Both the position numbers and the translations under genes were made by a program. Positions 16,605 to 24,830 of a stretch of 64,000 nt of DNA are shown here, piece by piece. This stretch comes from Chitinophagaceae bacterium (lineage in GTDB: Bacteria; Bacteroidota; Bacteroidia; Chitinophagales; Chitinophagaceae). The stretch spans positions 26,002 through 90,001 of the forward strand of contig JAQBNL010000017.1 in the NCBI GenBank assembly GCA_028288585.1, read 5' to 3'. The notes below the pieces were generated by a model that worked only from the letters and a program-made list of their open reading frames with translations, was not told where the DNA came from and did no database searches. Position 1 is the first letter of the stretch; every line of letters starts with the position of its first letter.

Positions 16605-16821
16605 CAGGTTGAAAATTTATGTGTGCTGCCAATTATTTTAACAAAAAATAAAAAATATTTTTGGATTGGATTGGCACCTAAAAACAGGGATTTATTAAAA
16701 ATAAAATTTGATTTTTAATGGTAATAAAAAATACATGCTGTTAACCGTAAAAAATATTATTCTTTATAACCCAATGCACATAAGGTTTTCAGAAAAAAAA
16801 TGACACATAAATATTTCATGA

Positions 16822-16860
16822 AAAAAATAAATTGAAAAAATAAATTGAAAAAATAAAAAT
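16822..16860 (+). repeat. 13-bp AT-rich tandem repeat, about 2.7 copies
   Basis: The unit AAAAAATAAATTG occurs twice exactly (16822-16834, 16835-16847) and once imperfectly (16848-16860). AT-only 13-mers of this kind mark unwinding elements in known origins, but they also arise by slippage in A-rich DNA. Confidence 0.7.
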
Positions 16861-16942
16861 GCCATCATAAAAAACCTCTGCCCTTATCCACAACACCTAA
16901 CAAAATGTTGATAAAAAAAGTTGCAAAAAATTTTCGTTGTAG

Positions 16943-17040
16943 AAAAAATATTTTTAATATTGTGTAAGGAATTTTTTTCCTGTACTTACTAACCCATCCA
17001 TATAACAAGGCCCGTCACTAAAAAGTCGGGCTTTATTATT
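16943..17040 (+). ncRNA. Possible short untranslated transcript
   Basis: TAATATTG (16955-16962, one mismatch to TAnnTTTG) is followed ~45 nt later by a hairpin with GCCCG/CGGGC arms and a T-rich run (17008-17040). Together they could define a ~75-nt RNA ahead of yicC. The stem is short and there is no recognised RNA family, so this is a weak call. Confidence 0.2.
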
Positions 17041-17138
17041 TTATAGATTTATAAAATAATTATCGCCGGGTAATTATAAATGAAAAACTTATCTCTGCAG
17101 GAATTGCATAACTTGTAATATAAAATAAAAAATTCTTC

Positions 17139-18014
17139 ATGTTAAAATCAATGACAGGGTTCGGCAGATCAGAACAAACAGTTAACGACAAAACTTTTTT
17201 GGTTGAAATAAAATCGCTTAACGGAAAACAGTTTGAAACATATTTAAAAATTCCACCCTTATTAAAAAGCTATGAGTTTGATGTAAGAAACATTCTGCAG
17301 GAGAGTTTGCTTCGGGGAAACGTGGATTGCCTTATCACCATAAAGCAAAATGGCTCTACAAAGCCTGTTGTAATAAATACTGACCTTATAAAATCATATT
17401 ACCGCCAAATAGAAGCGCTGGCCGGCGAGCTAAACATTGATACCAATTCTGTGTTAAGTTCCCTGCTACGGCTGCCTGAAGTAGTATCGCCTGCCAATGA
17501 AGTATTAGCCCAGGATGACTGGCAGGAATTAAAGAAAGTTATAGAACAGGCACTAAAAGAATTAAATCATCACCGGGCTGATGAAGGCAAATCAATAGAA
17601 AAAGAATTATTGCTGAGGATAAAAAATATTAATGCCCAGGAAGAAGAAATATTAAAATTGGAACCTGTACGTAAGGAGAGAATGAAAGAGGAATTGGTGA
17701 GATTACTGGAAGAGAATGTTGGAAAAGAGAATTATGACGCCAACAGGCTTGAGCAGGAACTTATTTATTATGTGGAAAAAATAGACCTGCGGGAGGAGCA
17801 GGTACGCCTTGCCAATCATTGCGAATATTTTAAAACGATCTTAAAAGATAATGATGAATCCAAGGGTAAAAAATTGTCTTTTGTATTGCAGGAGATAGGC
17901 CGTGAAATAAACACAACCGGTTCCAAGGCTTATGATGCTGATATTCAAAAATGTGTTGTGCTTATGAAAGATGAACTGGAAAAATTAAAAGAACAAATTC
18001 TGAATGTTTTATAA
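17139..18014 (+). CDS. yicC: YicC-family endoribonuclease-like protein
   Basis: The N-terminal MLKSMTGFGRSE is the family signature, and the C-terminal DUF1732 part includes KGKKLSFVLQEIGREINTTGSKA. At 291 residues it has normal length. E. coli YicC has been reported as an endoribonuclease acting in small-RNA turnover; the role in Bacteroidota is less clear. It lies 39 bp before gldH on the same strand, a common neighbourhood in this phylum. Confidence 0.93.
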   Translation: MLKSMTGFGRSEQTVNDKTFLVEIKSLNGKQFETYLKIPPLLKSYEFDVRNILQESLLRGNVDCLITIKQNGSTKPVVINTDLIKSYYRQIEALAGELNIDTNSVLSSLLRLPEVVSPANEVLAQDDWQELKKVIEQALKELNHHRADEGKSIEKELLLRIKNINAQEEEILKLEPVRKERMKEELVRLLEENVGKENYDANRLEQELIYYVEKIDLREEQVRLANHCEYFKTILKDNDESKGKKLSFVLQEIGREINTTGSKAYDADIQKCVVLMKDELEKLKEQILNVL

Positions 18015-18053
18015 CCTGAATGATAAACAATATTTTTGCAGTAAATAACCCGT

Positions 18054-18521
18054 TTGAAAAAATTTCTCCTCATAATTCTTTCACCATTTTGTTTTCTTTC
18101 GTGCACTAAAATAGGCGTGTTCGAAAAAACAACACAGATACCGGCACAATCCTGGTCTTATAATAACAAGCCTTTATTCACTTTTACAATAACCGATACC
18201 AGCGCTGCATACAATATCTACATAGTTCTTCGCCACACAGATGCTTACAATTACAACAATCTTTGGGTTACTGTAGGGTCGCAGGCGCCGGGAGATACAA
18301 TGCGTTCTCAAAACATAAATCTTGAATTAGGCAATGATGCAAAAGGATGGGAAGGAACAGGAATGGATGACATCTACGAAGTAAGAAAAAATATCACACC
18401 CGGCCCGGTACCATTTAAAAAAGCAGGTATCTATACGTTTACCATTGCACAAATCATGAGAGAAAATCCTTTAAAACATATTTTAAATGTTGGCATAAGG
18501 GTTGAGAAAGTAAACTTTTAA
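18054..18521 (+). CDS. gldH: Gliding motility lipoprotein GldH
   Basis: The 155-residue lipoprotein starts with TTG; the signal ends in CFLSC with C17 lipidated. The mature part has the GldH pattern of a beta-sandwich with YIVLRHTDAYNYNNLWVTV and a late KKAGIYTFTIAQIMRENPL. GldH is an accessory protein of Bacteroidota gliding and type IX secretion and is kept in many non-gliding species. The TTG start is preferred because the signal peptide begins directly there and no ATG is available. Confidence 0.9.
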   Translation: MKKFLLIILSPFCFLSCTKIGVFEKTTQIPAQSWSYNNKPLFTFTITDTSAAYNIYIVLRHTDAYNYNNLWVTVGSQAPGDTMRSQNINLELGNDAKGWEGTGMDDIYEVRKNITPGPVPFKKAGIYTFTIAQIMRENPLKHILNVGIRVEKVNF

Positions 18522-18607
18522 TACTATTTTTTGCGGCATTCGTACTGCCATTAAGCATCGTCCCTGCATATTGCGGGGCTCACTTGTACAGCATACCTTT
18601 ACGCAAC

Positions 18608-19579
18608 ATGGCAGCTTCTTTTAAAATAAAACGGTTACGCACCATTTACATCCTATATTGGTTTTTACTTACGTATATTATTGCTGCACTTGTTTGGTGG
18701 TTCATTGCTTTAAGCCAGCAAAACAAAATGATGACGGATTATAAGCTTGGCGAGTTAAATACTGCGGAGCAGGGTTATCAAAAACAGGTAAACAAAATAA
18801 ACGAAGAGAAGCGCAGGAAGACGGGGCAGTACATAGGAGAAGGTGTAACCTTTTTTTTACTTATTGTTGTAGGCGCCGTAGTGGTGTTTAGAGCTGTGCG
18901 CCGGCAATTTAAACAATCGCAGCAGCAGCAGAATTTTATGATGGCAATAACCCATGAGTTAAAAACTCCTATAGCTATTGCCAAGTTAAATCTTGAAACC
19001 CTGCAGAAACATAAGCTGCCTGAAGAACAGCAACAACAGCTTATATCCAACACACTGCAGGAAGCAGGGCGGCTAAACACGCTTTGTAATAATTTATTGC
19101 TCGCAAGCAAAATAGAATCGGGTGATTATGAAATAACCACTGAAAAAATTGATGTTGGTGAACTGGTTACAGAAAGCGTAAATGATTTTACTATGCGTTT
19201 TCCAAAAAGAAATATTGATTTGAATGTATCGTCGGGTATTTACTTAACAGGAGACAGGCTGTTGTTACAGATGGCAGTAAATAATCTTATAGATAATGCA
19301 ATAAAATATTCCGGTAAAGAAGAAAAAGTTGAGGTAAGTGTAAAAAAAGAAAATGATGAAGTAAGGCTTTTAATTAAAGATGAGGGCAAGGGAATTCCGG
19401 ATGATGAAAAGAATAAAGTCTTTATTAAATTTTACCGTGTAGGAAATTTGCACACCAAAGAGGCAAAGGGCACCGGGCTTGGTTTATATCTTACAAAAAA
19501 AATTGTTGAGCAACATAACGGTCACATCCTCCTGGCGGATAATGAACCCCGGGGAAGTATTTTTGAAGTTAAATTATAA
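18608..19579 (+). CDS. Membrane sensor histidine kinase
   Basis: With the start at 18608 (MAASFKIKRL) the protein has 323 residues: two membrane helices (about 11-35 and 79-96) around a short ~45-residue periplasmic segment. A HisKA domain follows with phosphorylated H116 in AITHELKTPIA. The HATPase domain has N-box NNLIDNAIKYS, G1 DEGKGIP and G2 GTGLGL. The frame opens at 18584, but the first 8 residues are unlikely. The tiny sensor region suggests it senses the membrane state or a partner protein. The response regulator follows after 1 bp. Confidence 0.93.
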   Translation: MAASFKIKRLRTIYILYWFLLTYIIAALVWWFIALSQQNKMMTDYKLGELNTAEQGYQKQVNKINEEKRRKTGQYIGEGVTFFLLIVVGAVVVFRAVRRQFKQSQQQQNFMMAITHELKTPIAIAKLNLETLQKHKLPEEQQQQLISNTLQEAGRLNTLCNNLLLASKIESGDYEITTEKIDVGELVTESVNDFTMRFPKRNIDLNVSSGIYLTGDRLLLQMAVNNLIDNAIKYSGKEEKVEVSVKKENDEVRLLIKDEGKGIPDDEKNKVFIKFYRVGNLHTKEAKGTGLGLYLTKKIVEQHNGHILLADNEPRGSIFEVKL

Positions 19580-19580
19580 T

Positions 19581-20282
19581 ATGCCGGAAAAAAAGCTTTC
19601 CATATTATTAGTAGAGGATGAGGAAAATTTACACGAAGCGCTGAAATTAAATTTGGAGCTGGAAGGCTATGAAGTTACCTCGGCGTACGATGGACCGCAG
19701 GCTTTAAAGGCTGTACAGAATGAATATTTTGATTTGATAATTCTTGATGTTATGCTCCCGGAACTGGATGGGATAAGTGTAAGCGAAAACATCCGGCTGC
19801 AGGGAAATGAAGTGCCTATTTTAATATTGAGTGCAAAAAACAGCAGCGCCGACCGGGTATTAGGATTAAAAAAAGGTGCTGACGATTATCTTACCAAGCC
19901 TTTCAATCTTGAAGAATTGTTGCTGCGTGTAAATAAACTGATACATAAGAGCAGGCGAATCTCAAAGGAGCATGTTGCAGATGAATATAATTTTGGCAAG
20001 AACAATATTAATTTTAAAGCGCTGGAGGGAACGAATAAACAAGGCAAAAAAATAGCTCTTACAAAAAAGGAAGCGATGTTGCTTAAGCTCTTGATAGAAA
20101 ATAAAAATGAAGTGGTGCCAAGAGAAAAGATACTGCAGGCTGTATGGGGCTATAATGTATACCCTACTACCCGGACAATTGACAATTTTATTTTAAACTT
20201 CAGAAAGTATTTTGAAGATGACAGCCGTAATCCAAAATATTTTCATTCAGTTAGAAGCATTGGATATAAGTTTACAGACTGA
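19581..20282 (+). CDS. OmpR/PhoB-family response regulator
   Basis: The 233-residue protein starts at 19581, one base after the kinase stop, so the two are translationally coupled. The receiver domain has acidic VEDEE (11-15), phospho-acceptor D56 in ILDVMLPE, and the KPF lysine. The C-terminal winged helix (about 135-230) contains LTKKEAMLLKLLIENKNEVV and the recognition-helix segment TTRTIDNFILNFRKYFE. It binds DNA as a dimer when phosphorylated by its partner. Target genes are unknown. Confidence 0.95.
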   Translation: MPEKKLSILLVEDEENLHEALKLNLELEGYEVTSAYDGPQALKAVQNEYFDLIILDVMLPELDGISVSENIRLQGNEVPILILSAKNSSADRVLGLKKGADDYLTKPFNLEELLLRVNKLIHKSRRISKEHVADEYNFGKNNINFKALEGTNKQGKKIALTKKEAMLLKLLIENKNEVVPREKILQAVWGYNVYPTTRTIDNFILNFRKYFEDDSRNPKYFHSVRSIGYKFTD

Positions 20283-20338
20283 GTCATTTGTGAAAGTATA
20301 GACGTCATATCTCACGTTTGTCGTTTCACGCTTTAATC

Positions 20339-22270
20339 TTAGCAGATTTGTTTATCAAGCAGAGAAACTACTTCGCTTGCCTTTTCATATACTTGCTGCA
20401 TTTGCGTTTCAGATGAAACAGGAGCATACAGGTTAAGCTCTATATCTTCCAGTAAAGAGTTCACCAACAAAGTTGTACCAACGCCAACGTTGCATTTATC
20501 CATGCGTTCATTAATTTTTTTCTTCGTTAGTTCGTCAGCAGCAACTTCTAATTTTTCAGATAAATATTTGTGCAACGAAACATCCAGTACTTTATAAAAG
20601 TCGCCGGTATCACCTTCTGAAAGTTTTTCTTCTGCGTCTGCCAAAGGATTCGAAGGAATAATAAATTCATTTATTTCTTCAGCCTTATTTTCAGGAGTAT
20701 TTGTTTGTACAATGCTTTCAATTAACGCATCCTTCTTCTTTCTCTTATTTCGTAAAAACAATATCATTAACAGGGAGAAAAACACTGCCCCTCCAATTAT
20801 ATAAAAGCGATAAGTATAAAGAGAGTCATAGTTTTTATTTTCCACTTTAGTATTAGTATTGATAGCCACTTTTTGAGAATTGCCTGTTCCTTTTACAACA
20901 TGAATGGAAAGAGGTTGCGTATTTAGTATTTTATAAGATTGTGTGGCAACATCAAAATAGGAAAAATTAATTGCAGGAATAGTATAGTCCCCGGGATTGG
21001 AAACTGTGAATGGGTAAATAAATACTTTATCCCCCTTCATCGGCACACTAAACTTATCTAAATTTTCTGAAGACTTTGATTCAAATCCTTCGATACCCTG
21101 CGGCCACAGTACATTCGGTGCGTTTACCAGCTGTATATTTCCTGCGCCGGAAATAATAACTTTTAATGACCCTGCATCATCTGTTGTGATATTATTTTTC
21201 TCAAGGCCCGCAACAATTTTAAAATTACCTACAGCGCCTTTAAATGAGGCAGGTTTATTTGCGTCAGGTAATGGCTTTACAACAATATTCAATGTATCGC
21301 ATGTTACTGTTATTACCTGTTGTTCCGTTGCATTGCCGGGTGCATTCTCTTCGGCAAAATCACGAAGCATATCATAAAAAATATCTCCCTTTCTTTTACC
21401 TGCATATTCAGCTTTTAAAAAAGTTATTGTGTTCTTAACTTCCACAGGCTCTAAATTTAATTTACCCGCCTGCAATGGATACAACTGTACTCTTCTCAAT
21501 GTATAAACATTGTATTCTCTCCCGTTATACTTTTCTGTTCTTAGGGTAAAATTATCGGGCATCTCCAGCTCACTAACTGAAAACCCATTGAATGAAGGAG
21601 CCTTTACAACATTGGATTCGGATTTTAACCTTGTATATAATTTATACGTAGCAATAATGGGCTCACCTACATAACAGCTTTTTTTACTTGCCTCAATTTT
21701 AATAAAGAGATTTCTCCTGATTTTCTCTGCCACATTCTCACCTTTTTGAATGATATAATCGTCAAACTGGTGTGATACAGGCTCCGAGGGAAAATCAAGC
21801 GTAATATTACCAAACGGCGATAGAAGAGAATTGCCCCCGGTACCCCTATTTGAAGATTTGGAATTAGTTACCTGTATGCTCAATGGATTGGAGCGATATT
21901 CTTTACCATCAGCTTTTGCGGTTGCGGAGCCGATGGTAAAGTTGCCGGTAGCCAATGGCTGTAATACAAAACCAACGGAAAGCGATTGCTTTATGCTTCC
22001 ATTGATATTGCTCATGCTGCTTTGATGATTAGGGCCGCTTACAACAGTAAAATTTTTAAAAGAAGGTGGCGTTATGGCTTCAACATTAGCAGCATTTTCT
22101 ACAGTGAACTGAACCTGCAGGTAATCATTTTTACCTATAGTTCTGTCATTGGCAGCAGCTAAAAATTTAACCTGTGCAAAAGAAAAAGAAAATAAAAAGG
22201 TAAAAAAAAGTGCAAGGAAATATTTAGAAACCCTCCTGAAAATAACAGCATGTAAATTTTTATCCATCAC
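20339..22270 (-). CDS. batD: BatD-family protein
   Basis: The 643-residue protein has an N-terminal signal (hydrophobic LALFFTFLFSFSFAQ), a long periplasmic beta-rich region with BatD traits (VKFLAAANDRTIGKNDYLQV, VGEPIIATYKLYTR), one membrane helix near 495-513 and a cytoplasmic tail. Bat proteins, first named in Bacteroides for aerotolerance, usually form a MoxR-batA-B-C-D-E cluster. Here batD stands alone, so its partners must lie elsewhere. The -7 box is at 22285-22292. Confidence 0.88.
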   Translation of the reverse strand: MMDKNLHAVIFRRVSKYFLALFFTFLFSFSFAQVKFLAAANDRTIGKNDYLQVQFTVENAANVEAITPPSFKNFTVVSGPNHQSSMSNINGSIKQSLSVGFVLQPLATGNFTIGSATAKADGKEYRSNPLSIQVTNSKSSNRGTGGNSLLSPFGNITLDFPSEPVSHQFDDYIIQKGENVAEKIRRNLFIKIEASKKSCYVGEPIIATYKLYTRLKSESNVVKAPSFNGFSVSELEMPDNFTLRTEKYNGREYNVYTLRRVQLYPLQAGKLNLEPVEVKNTITFLKAEYAGKRKGDIFYDMLRDFAEENAPGNATEQQVITVTCDTLNIVVKPLPDANKPASFKGAVGNFKIVAGLEKNNITTDDAGSLKVIISGAGNIQLVNAPNVLWPQGIEGFESKSSENLDKFSVPMKGDKVFIYPFTVSNPGDYTIPAINFSYFDVATQSYKILNTQPLSIHVVKGTGNSQKVAINTNTKVENKNYDSLYTYRFYIIGGAVFFSLLMILFLRNKRKKKDALIESIVQTNTPENKAEEINEFIIPSNPLADAEEKLSEGDTGDFYKVLDVSLHKYLSEKLEVAADELTKKKINERMDKCNVGVGTTLLVNSLLEDIELNLYAPVSSETQMQQVYEKASEVVSLLDKQIC

Positions 22271-22284
22271 TCATCTTTAAAATG

Positions 22285-22292
22285 CAAATTTA
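22285..22292 (-). promoter_or_regulatory. -7 box for batD
   Basis: Minus-strand TAAATTTG, an exact TAnnTTTG match, about 15 bp before the start at 22270. Confidence 0.4.
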
Positions 22293-22341
22293 ACCTATAA
22301 TAAAAAGTTGAAAAATAAGAGGATGTTAAAAAAGGTTAATC

Positions 22342-23043
22342 TCATATATCTCCCAATAGCGGGCGTATCACAATATCTTCAACACAGGCCTGCGGGGATA
22401 ATTTAGAACTGTTAAAAATAACATCTGCAATGTCTGAAGCTTCCATTATTCTTGATTCGGCTACCCCGCTTTCATACCATGATGAAGTATATACGGCCCC
22501 GGGGTAAACCGTGGTAACCTTTATATTATATGGCTTTAATTCTTCCCTTAAATTTTTACTGAACCCCATTAATGCGAATTTGCTTATACTATACGAGCCT
22601 CCATTGTCATATGCTTTTAGTGCTGCAATTGAACACATATTAAAAATGTGTCCCTGCTTTTTATCCATCATAGCCGGCAGCAGGGTTCTTGTTAAATTAT
22701 AAGCAGCGTATAAATTAATGGCTATCATTTTTTCAAGCAATCCATCTTCTTCATTATAAATACTGCCGGGAAGAAATTGTCCTGCATTATTTATTAAGAT
22801 ATCTACCTGGCTGGTTTGTTGTAAAACCCAGTTGCCAAATTCCTGCGCTGATTTTTTCTCACTAAGGTCTGTGGGGAAATAAAATACTTTACAATTGTAT
22901 TTTGCCTCCAGTTCTTTGGCTGTCTCAGAAAGTTCTTTTTCATTTCTTGCACAGATAAATAAATTATTTTTTTCTGCAGCAAATCTTTCAGCAGTTGCCT
23001 TTCCCATTCCTTTACCTGCCCCTGTTATTACCACATTCATCAT
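22342..23043 (-). CDS. Short-chain dehydrogenase/reductase
   Basis: A classical SDR of 233 residues: cofactor motif TGAGKGMG at 7-14, NNAG in the ILINNAGQ strand, catalytic Ser in CSIAAL and YSISK as the Tyr-Lys pair, then the PG of VYPGAVYTSSW. It resembles FabG-like ketoreductases, but substrate and NADH/NADPH preference cannot be read safely. The start may be the first or second Met. It is divergent from the HAD gene with almost no space between them, so the two share a promoter region. Confidence 0.9.
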   Translation of the reverse strand: MMNVVITGAGKGMGKATAERFAAEKNNLFICARNEKELSETAKELEAKYNCKVFYFPTDLSEKKSAQEFGNWVLQQTSQVDILINNAGQFLPGSIYNEEDGLLEKMIAINLYAAYNLTRTLLPAMMDKKQGHIFNMCSIAALKAYDNGGSYSISKFALMGFSKNLREELKPYNIKVTTVYPGAVYTSSWYESGVAESRIMEASDIADVIFNSSKLSPQACVEDIVIRPLLGDI

Positions 23044-23053
23044 TATTATTATT

Positions 23054-23815
23054 TTGAGTTGTAAATTTGCGGCTTCTTCTTACAAATCTAAATCTAAAAA
23101 TATCAATCTGAAACCATCTATTAAATACAGGCATTTATTTTTTGACCTTGACCATACACTTTGGGATTTTGATACGAATGCCAAAGAAGCATTGGATGAA
23201 TTATATCAGCATTTCAAATTAAAAGAACTTGCCATCTCTTCCTTTGATGAATTTTATACCACTTATCTCCATCACAATGCAATTATCTGGGACAGGTACC
23301 ACAAAGGATTTATAACTGCGGATGAACTGAAATGGAAGCGCATGCAGCGTACCCTGCTCGATTTTAAAATAGGAGATGAAGTGTTGGCAAAAGATATGAG
23401 CACTAAATTTTTAGAGATATTGCCTACCAAAAAACAATTGTTTGATTATACTACCGAGATACTGGATTATCTCCTTGATAAAAAATACATACTACATCTT
23501 TTAACCAATGGGTTTGATAAAACACAATGGAGTAAGATAACCAACTCCGATATTGCAAAGTATTTTACAAACGTTATTACATCGGAAATTTCAAGCTGTA
23601 TAAAACCCTCAAAAGAAATGTTTGAATTTGCGATTAACAAGGCAGGGGCACAGTTACATGAAAGCATTATGATAGGGGATAATCTTGATGCCGATATACA
23701 GGGAGCCATTAATGCAGGGATGGACAGCATTTTTGTAAATCATATCAATGCAACTACTACACTAACGCCAACTTATACTATTCATCATTTGAGGGAGCTG
23801 GAAGATATCCTGTAA
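23054..23815 (+). CDS. YjjG-family HAD phosphatase (noncanonical pyrimidine nucleotidase type)
   Basis: HAD motif I FFDLDHTLWDFD is followed by a helical cap and the motif IV sequence MIGDNLDADIQGAINAGM, as in YjjG/YfnB enzymes that hydrolyse nucleoside monophosphates. No ATG lies near the family's usual N-terminus (about KYRHLFFDLDHTL). In-frame options are TTG 23054 (253 residues), CTG 23108 or ATT 23120 (231 residues, the best fit to family length). I give the TTG as the outer bound. The frame runs back to 22895, but that part overlaps the SDR gene antisense and is not coding. The stop lies inside a terminator palindrome. Confidence 0.85.
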   Translation: MSCKFAASSYKSKSKNINLKPSIKYRHLFFDLDHTLWDFDTNAKEALDELYQHFKLKELAISSFDEFYTTYLHHNAIIWDRYHKGFITADELKWKRMQRTLLDFKIGDEVLAKDMSTKFLEILPTKKQLFDYTTEILDYLLDKKYILHLLTNGFDKTQWSKITNSDIAKYFTNVITSEISSCIKPSKEMFEFAINKAGAQLHESIMIGDNLDADIQGAINAGMDSIFVNHINATTTLTPTYTIHHLRELEDIL

Positions 23816-23859
23816 AAAATTTACTCCTCCCAAAGCTTTGGGAGGAGTAAATTTTTTAC
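23812..23859. terminator. 48-bp perfect palindrome, bidirectional terminator
   Basis: Two perfectly complementary 24-nt arms meet at 23835/23836 without a loop (centre CCCAAAGCTTTGGG). The arms end in A6/T6 runs, so U-tracts form in both directions. The TAA of the HAD gene (23813-23815) is inside the left arm. It separates this gene from the minus-strand small gene at 23871-24035. Confidence 0.9.
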
Positions 23860-23870
23860 GCTGTGAGCAG

Positions 23871-24035
23871 CTATATCTTTGCTGTTTTACCTTTTTGCGC
23901 TATTTTATCTTTTTCCTTGTCTTTGCAATAGGTACTTCCTTTTTTACAACACTTTTTTCCGCATTTTTTATCCTGCGCAAATGAAACACCGCTAACCAAT
24001 AAAGCCGCAGTTGCTAACATCAAAACTTTCTTCAT
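23871..24035 (-). CDS. Small secreted Cys/Lys-rich peptide (54 residues)
   Basis: This short frame starts ATG at 24033-24035 and reads MKKVLMLATAALLVSGVSFA, a clear signal peptide, then QDKKCGKKCCKKGSTYCKDK and a Lys-rich end. The mature peptide of ~34 residues has four Cys (25, 29, 30, 37) and about 14 Lys. It could bind metal or a cofactor, or an anionic surface; that is inference. A terminator lies directly downstream, which supports a real transcript. I do not recognise the family. Confidence 0.7.
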   Translation of the reverse strand: MKKVLMLATAALLVSGVSFAQDKKCGKKCCKKGSTYCKDKEKDKIAQKGKTAKI

Positions 24036-24126
24036 AATAATTTGTTTTGTGATTTAGATTATAAATATAAACTGTATTACCAAGTGCAACAACTTGAAAT
24101 TGTTAAACATTATTGTGTAAACATTA

Positions 24127-24783
24127 TTAAATAGTTGCTAATACAGTAACTCCGCCTTTCACTACCTGGTTAAGCTTCACATCAATGGTTGTATCTATTG
24201 GCAAAAGCACATCTACCCTGCTTCCGAATTTTATAAATCCCATTTCCGCTCCCTGTGTAACCTGTTGCCCTACCTGTAAATAATTTACTATTCTCTTTGC
24301 CACGGCGCCGGCAATTTGTTTAACTAAAATTAGGGCAGCATCATTTTTTATAACTACTGAATGCCTTTCATTCTCTGTTGAAGATTTGGGGTTCCATGCC
24401 ACCAAATATTTTCCTTTATGATATTGGCTGTATAACACTTCGCCACTCATTGGAATGCGGTTAATATGTACATTGGCCGGGCTCATAAAAATTGAAATCT
24501 GTAACCGCTTATCATTAAAATATTCAGTATCAAAAATTTCTTCTATCACTACTACTTTGCCATCTGCGGGGCAAATTATTTGCGGATGGCTAATGGTAAG
24601 ATTCCTTTTCGGAGAACGGAAAAATGAAACGATGAAAAGGAATACAATAATGCTTGCAATTATAATTATCCATGTTGTAAGCGGCATTATTTCACTTAGA
24701 TAGTAAAAAAAACTGGTATTGATAAGCCCCAGTAAAACTGCAGTAATGATAATGGTTCTATATCCTTCTTTATGGATCTTCAT
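24127..24783 (-). CDS. psd: Phosphatidylserine decarboxylase family protein
   Basis: The 218-residue proenzyme has two N-terminal membrane helices (about 8-28 and 35-54) and the catalytic domain with ICPADGKVVVIEE, FMSPANVHINR and the self-cleavage site KFGSR (G187-S188), where Ser becomes the pyruvoyl group. It makes phosphatidylethanolamine from phosphatidylserine at the inner membrane. The length is that of the short PSD class. It is the third gene of a CPBP-cdsA-psd run and also has its own -7 box (24802-24809). Confidence 0.93.
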   Translation of the reverse strand: MKIHKEGYRTIIITAVLLGLINTSFFYYLSEIMPLTTWIIIIASIIVFLFIVSFFRSPKRNLTISHPQIICPADGKVVVIEEIFDTEYFNDKRLQISIFMSPANVHINRIPMSGEVLYSQYHKGKYLVAWNPKSSTENERHSVVIKNDAALILVKQIAGAVAKRIVNYLQVGQQVTQGAEMGFIKFGSRVDVLLPIDTTIDVKLNQVVKGGVTVLATI

Positions 24784-24801
24784 TTAAAAAAACTTGAAAC
24801 G

Positions 24802-24809
24802 CAAATATA
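24802..24809 (-). promoter_or_regulatory. -7 box for psd
   Basis: Minus-strand TATATTTG, exact TAnnTTTG, in the 47-bp gap between cdsA and psd. Confidence 0.35.
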
Positions 24810-24830
24810 AACCAGTGCAGGCAGAGATAA

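Larger units (their letters stand above)
16578..17138. other. AT-rich gene-free region with DnaA-box and 13-mer repeats (origin-like)
   Basis: This 561-bp divergent spacer is strongly AT-rich. It holds a 13-bp tandem repeat (16822-16860), a perfect DnaA box TTATCCACA (16884-16892), a near box TGTTGATAA (16906-16914, one mismatch on the other strand) and a promoter/terminator-like pair further right. These are the ingredients of a replication origin, but there are only two boxes and no replication gene beside it, so an ordinary spacer remains possible. Confidence 0.35.

Noticed and set aside
22895..23053. Upstream part of the HAD open frame
   Set aside because: It lies antisense inside the SDR gene and encodes no family sequence.
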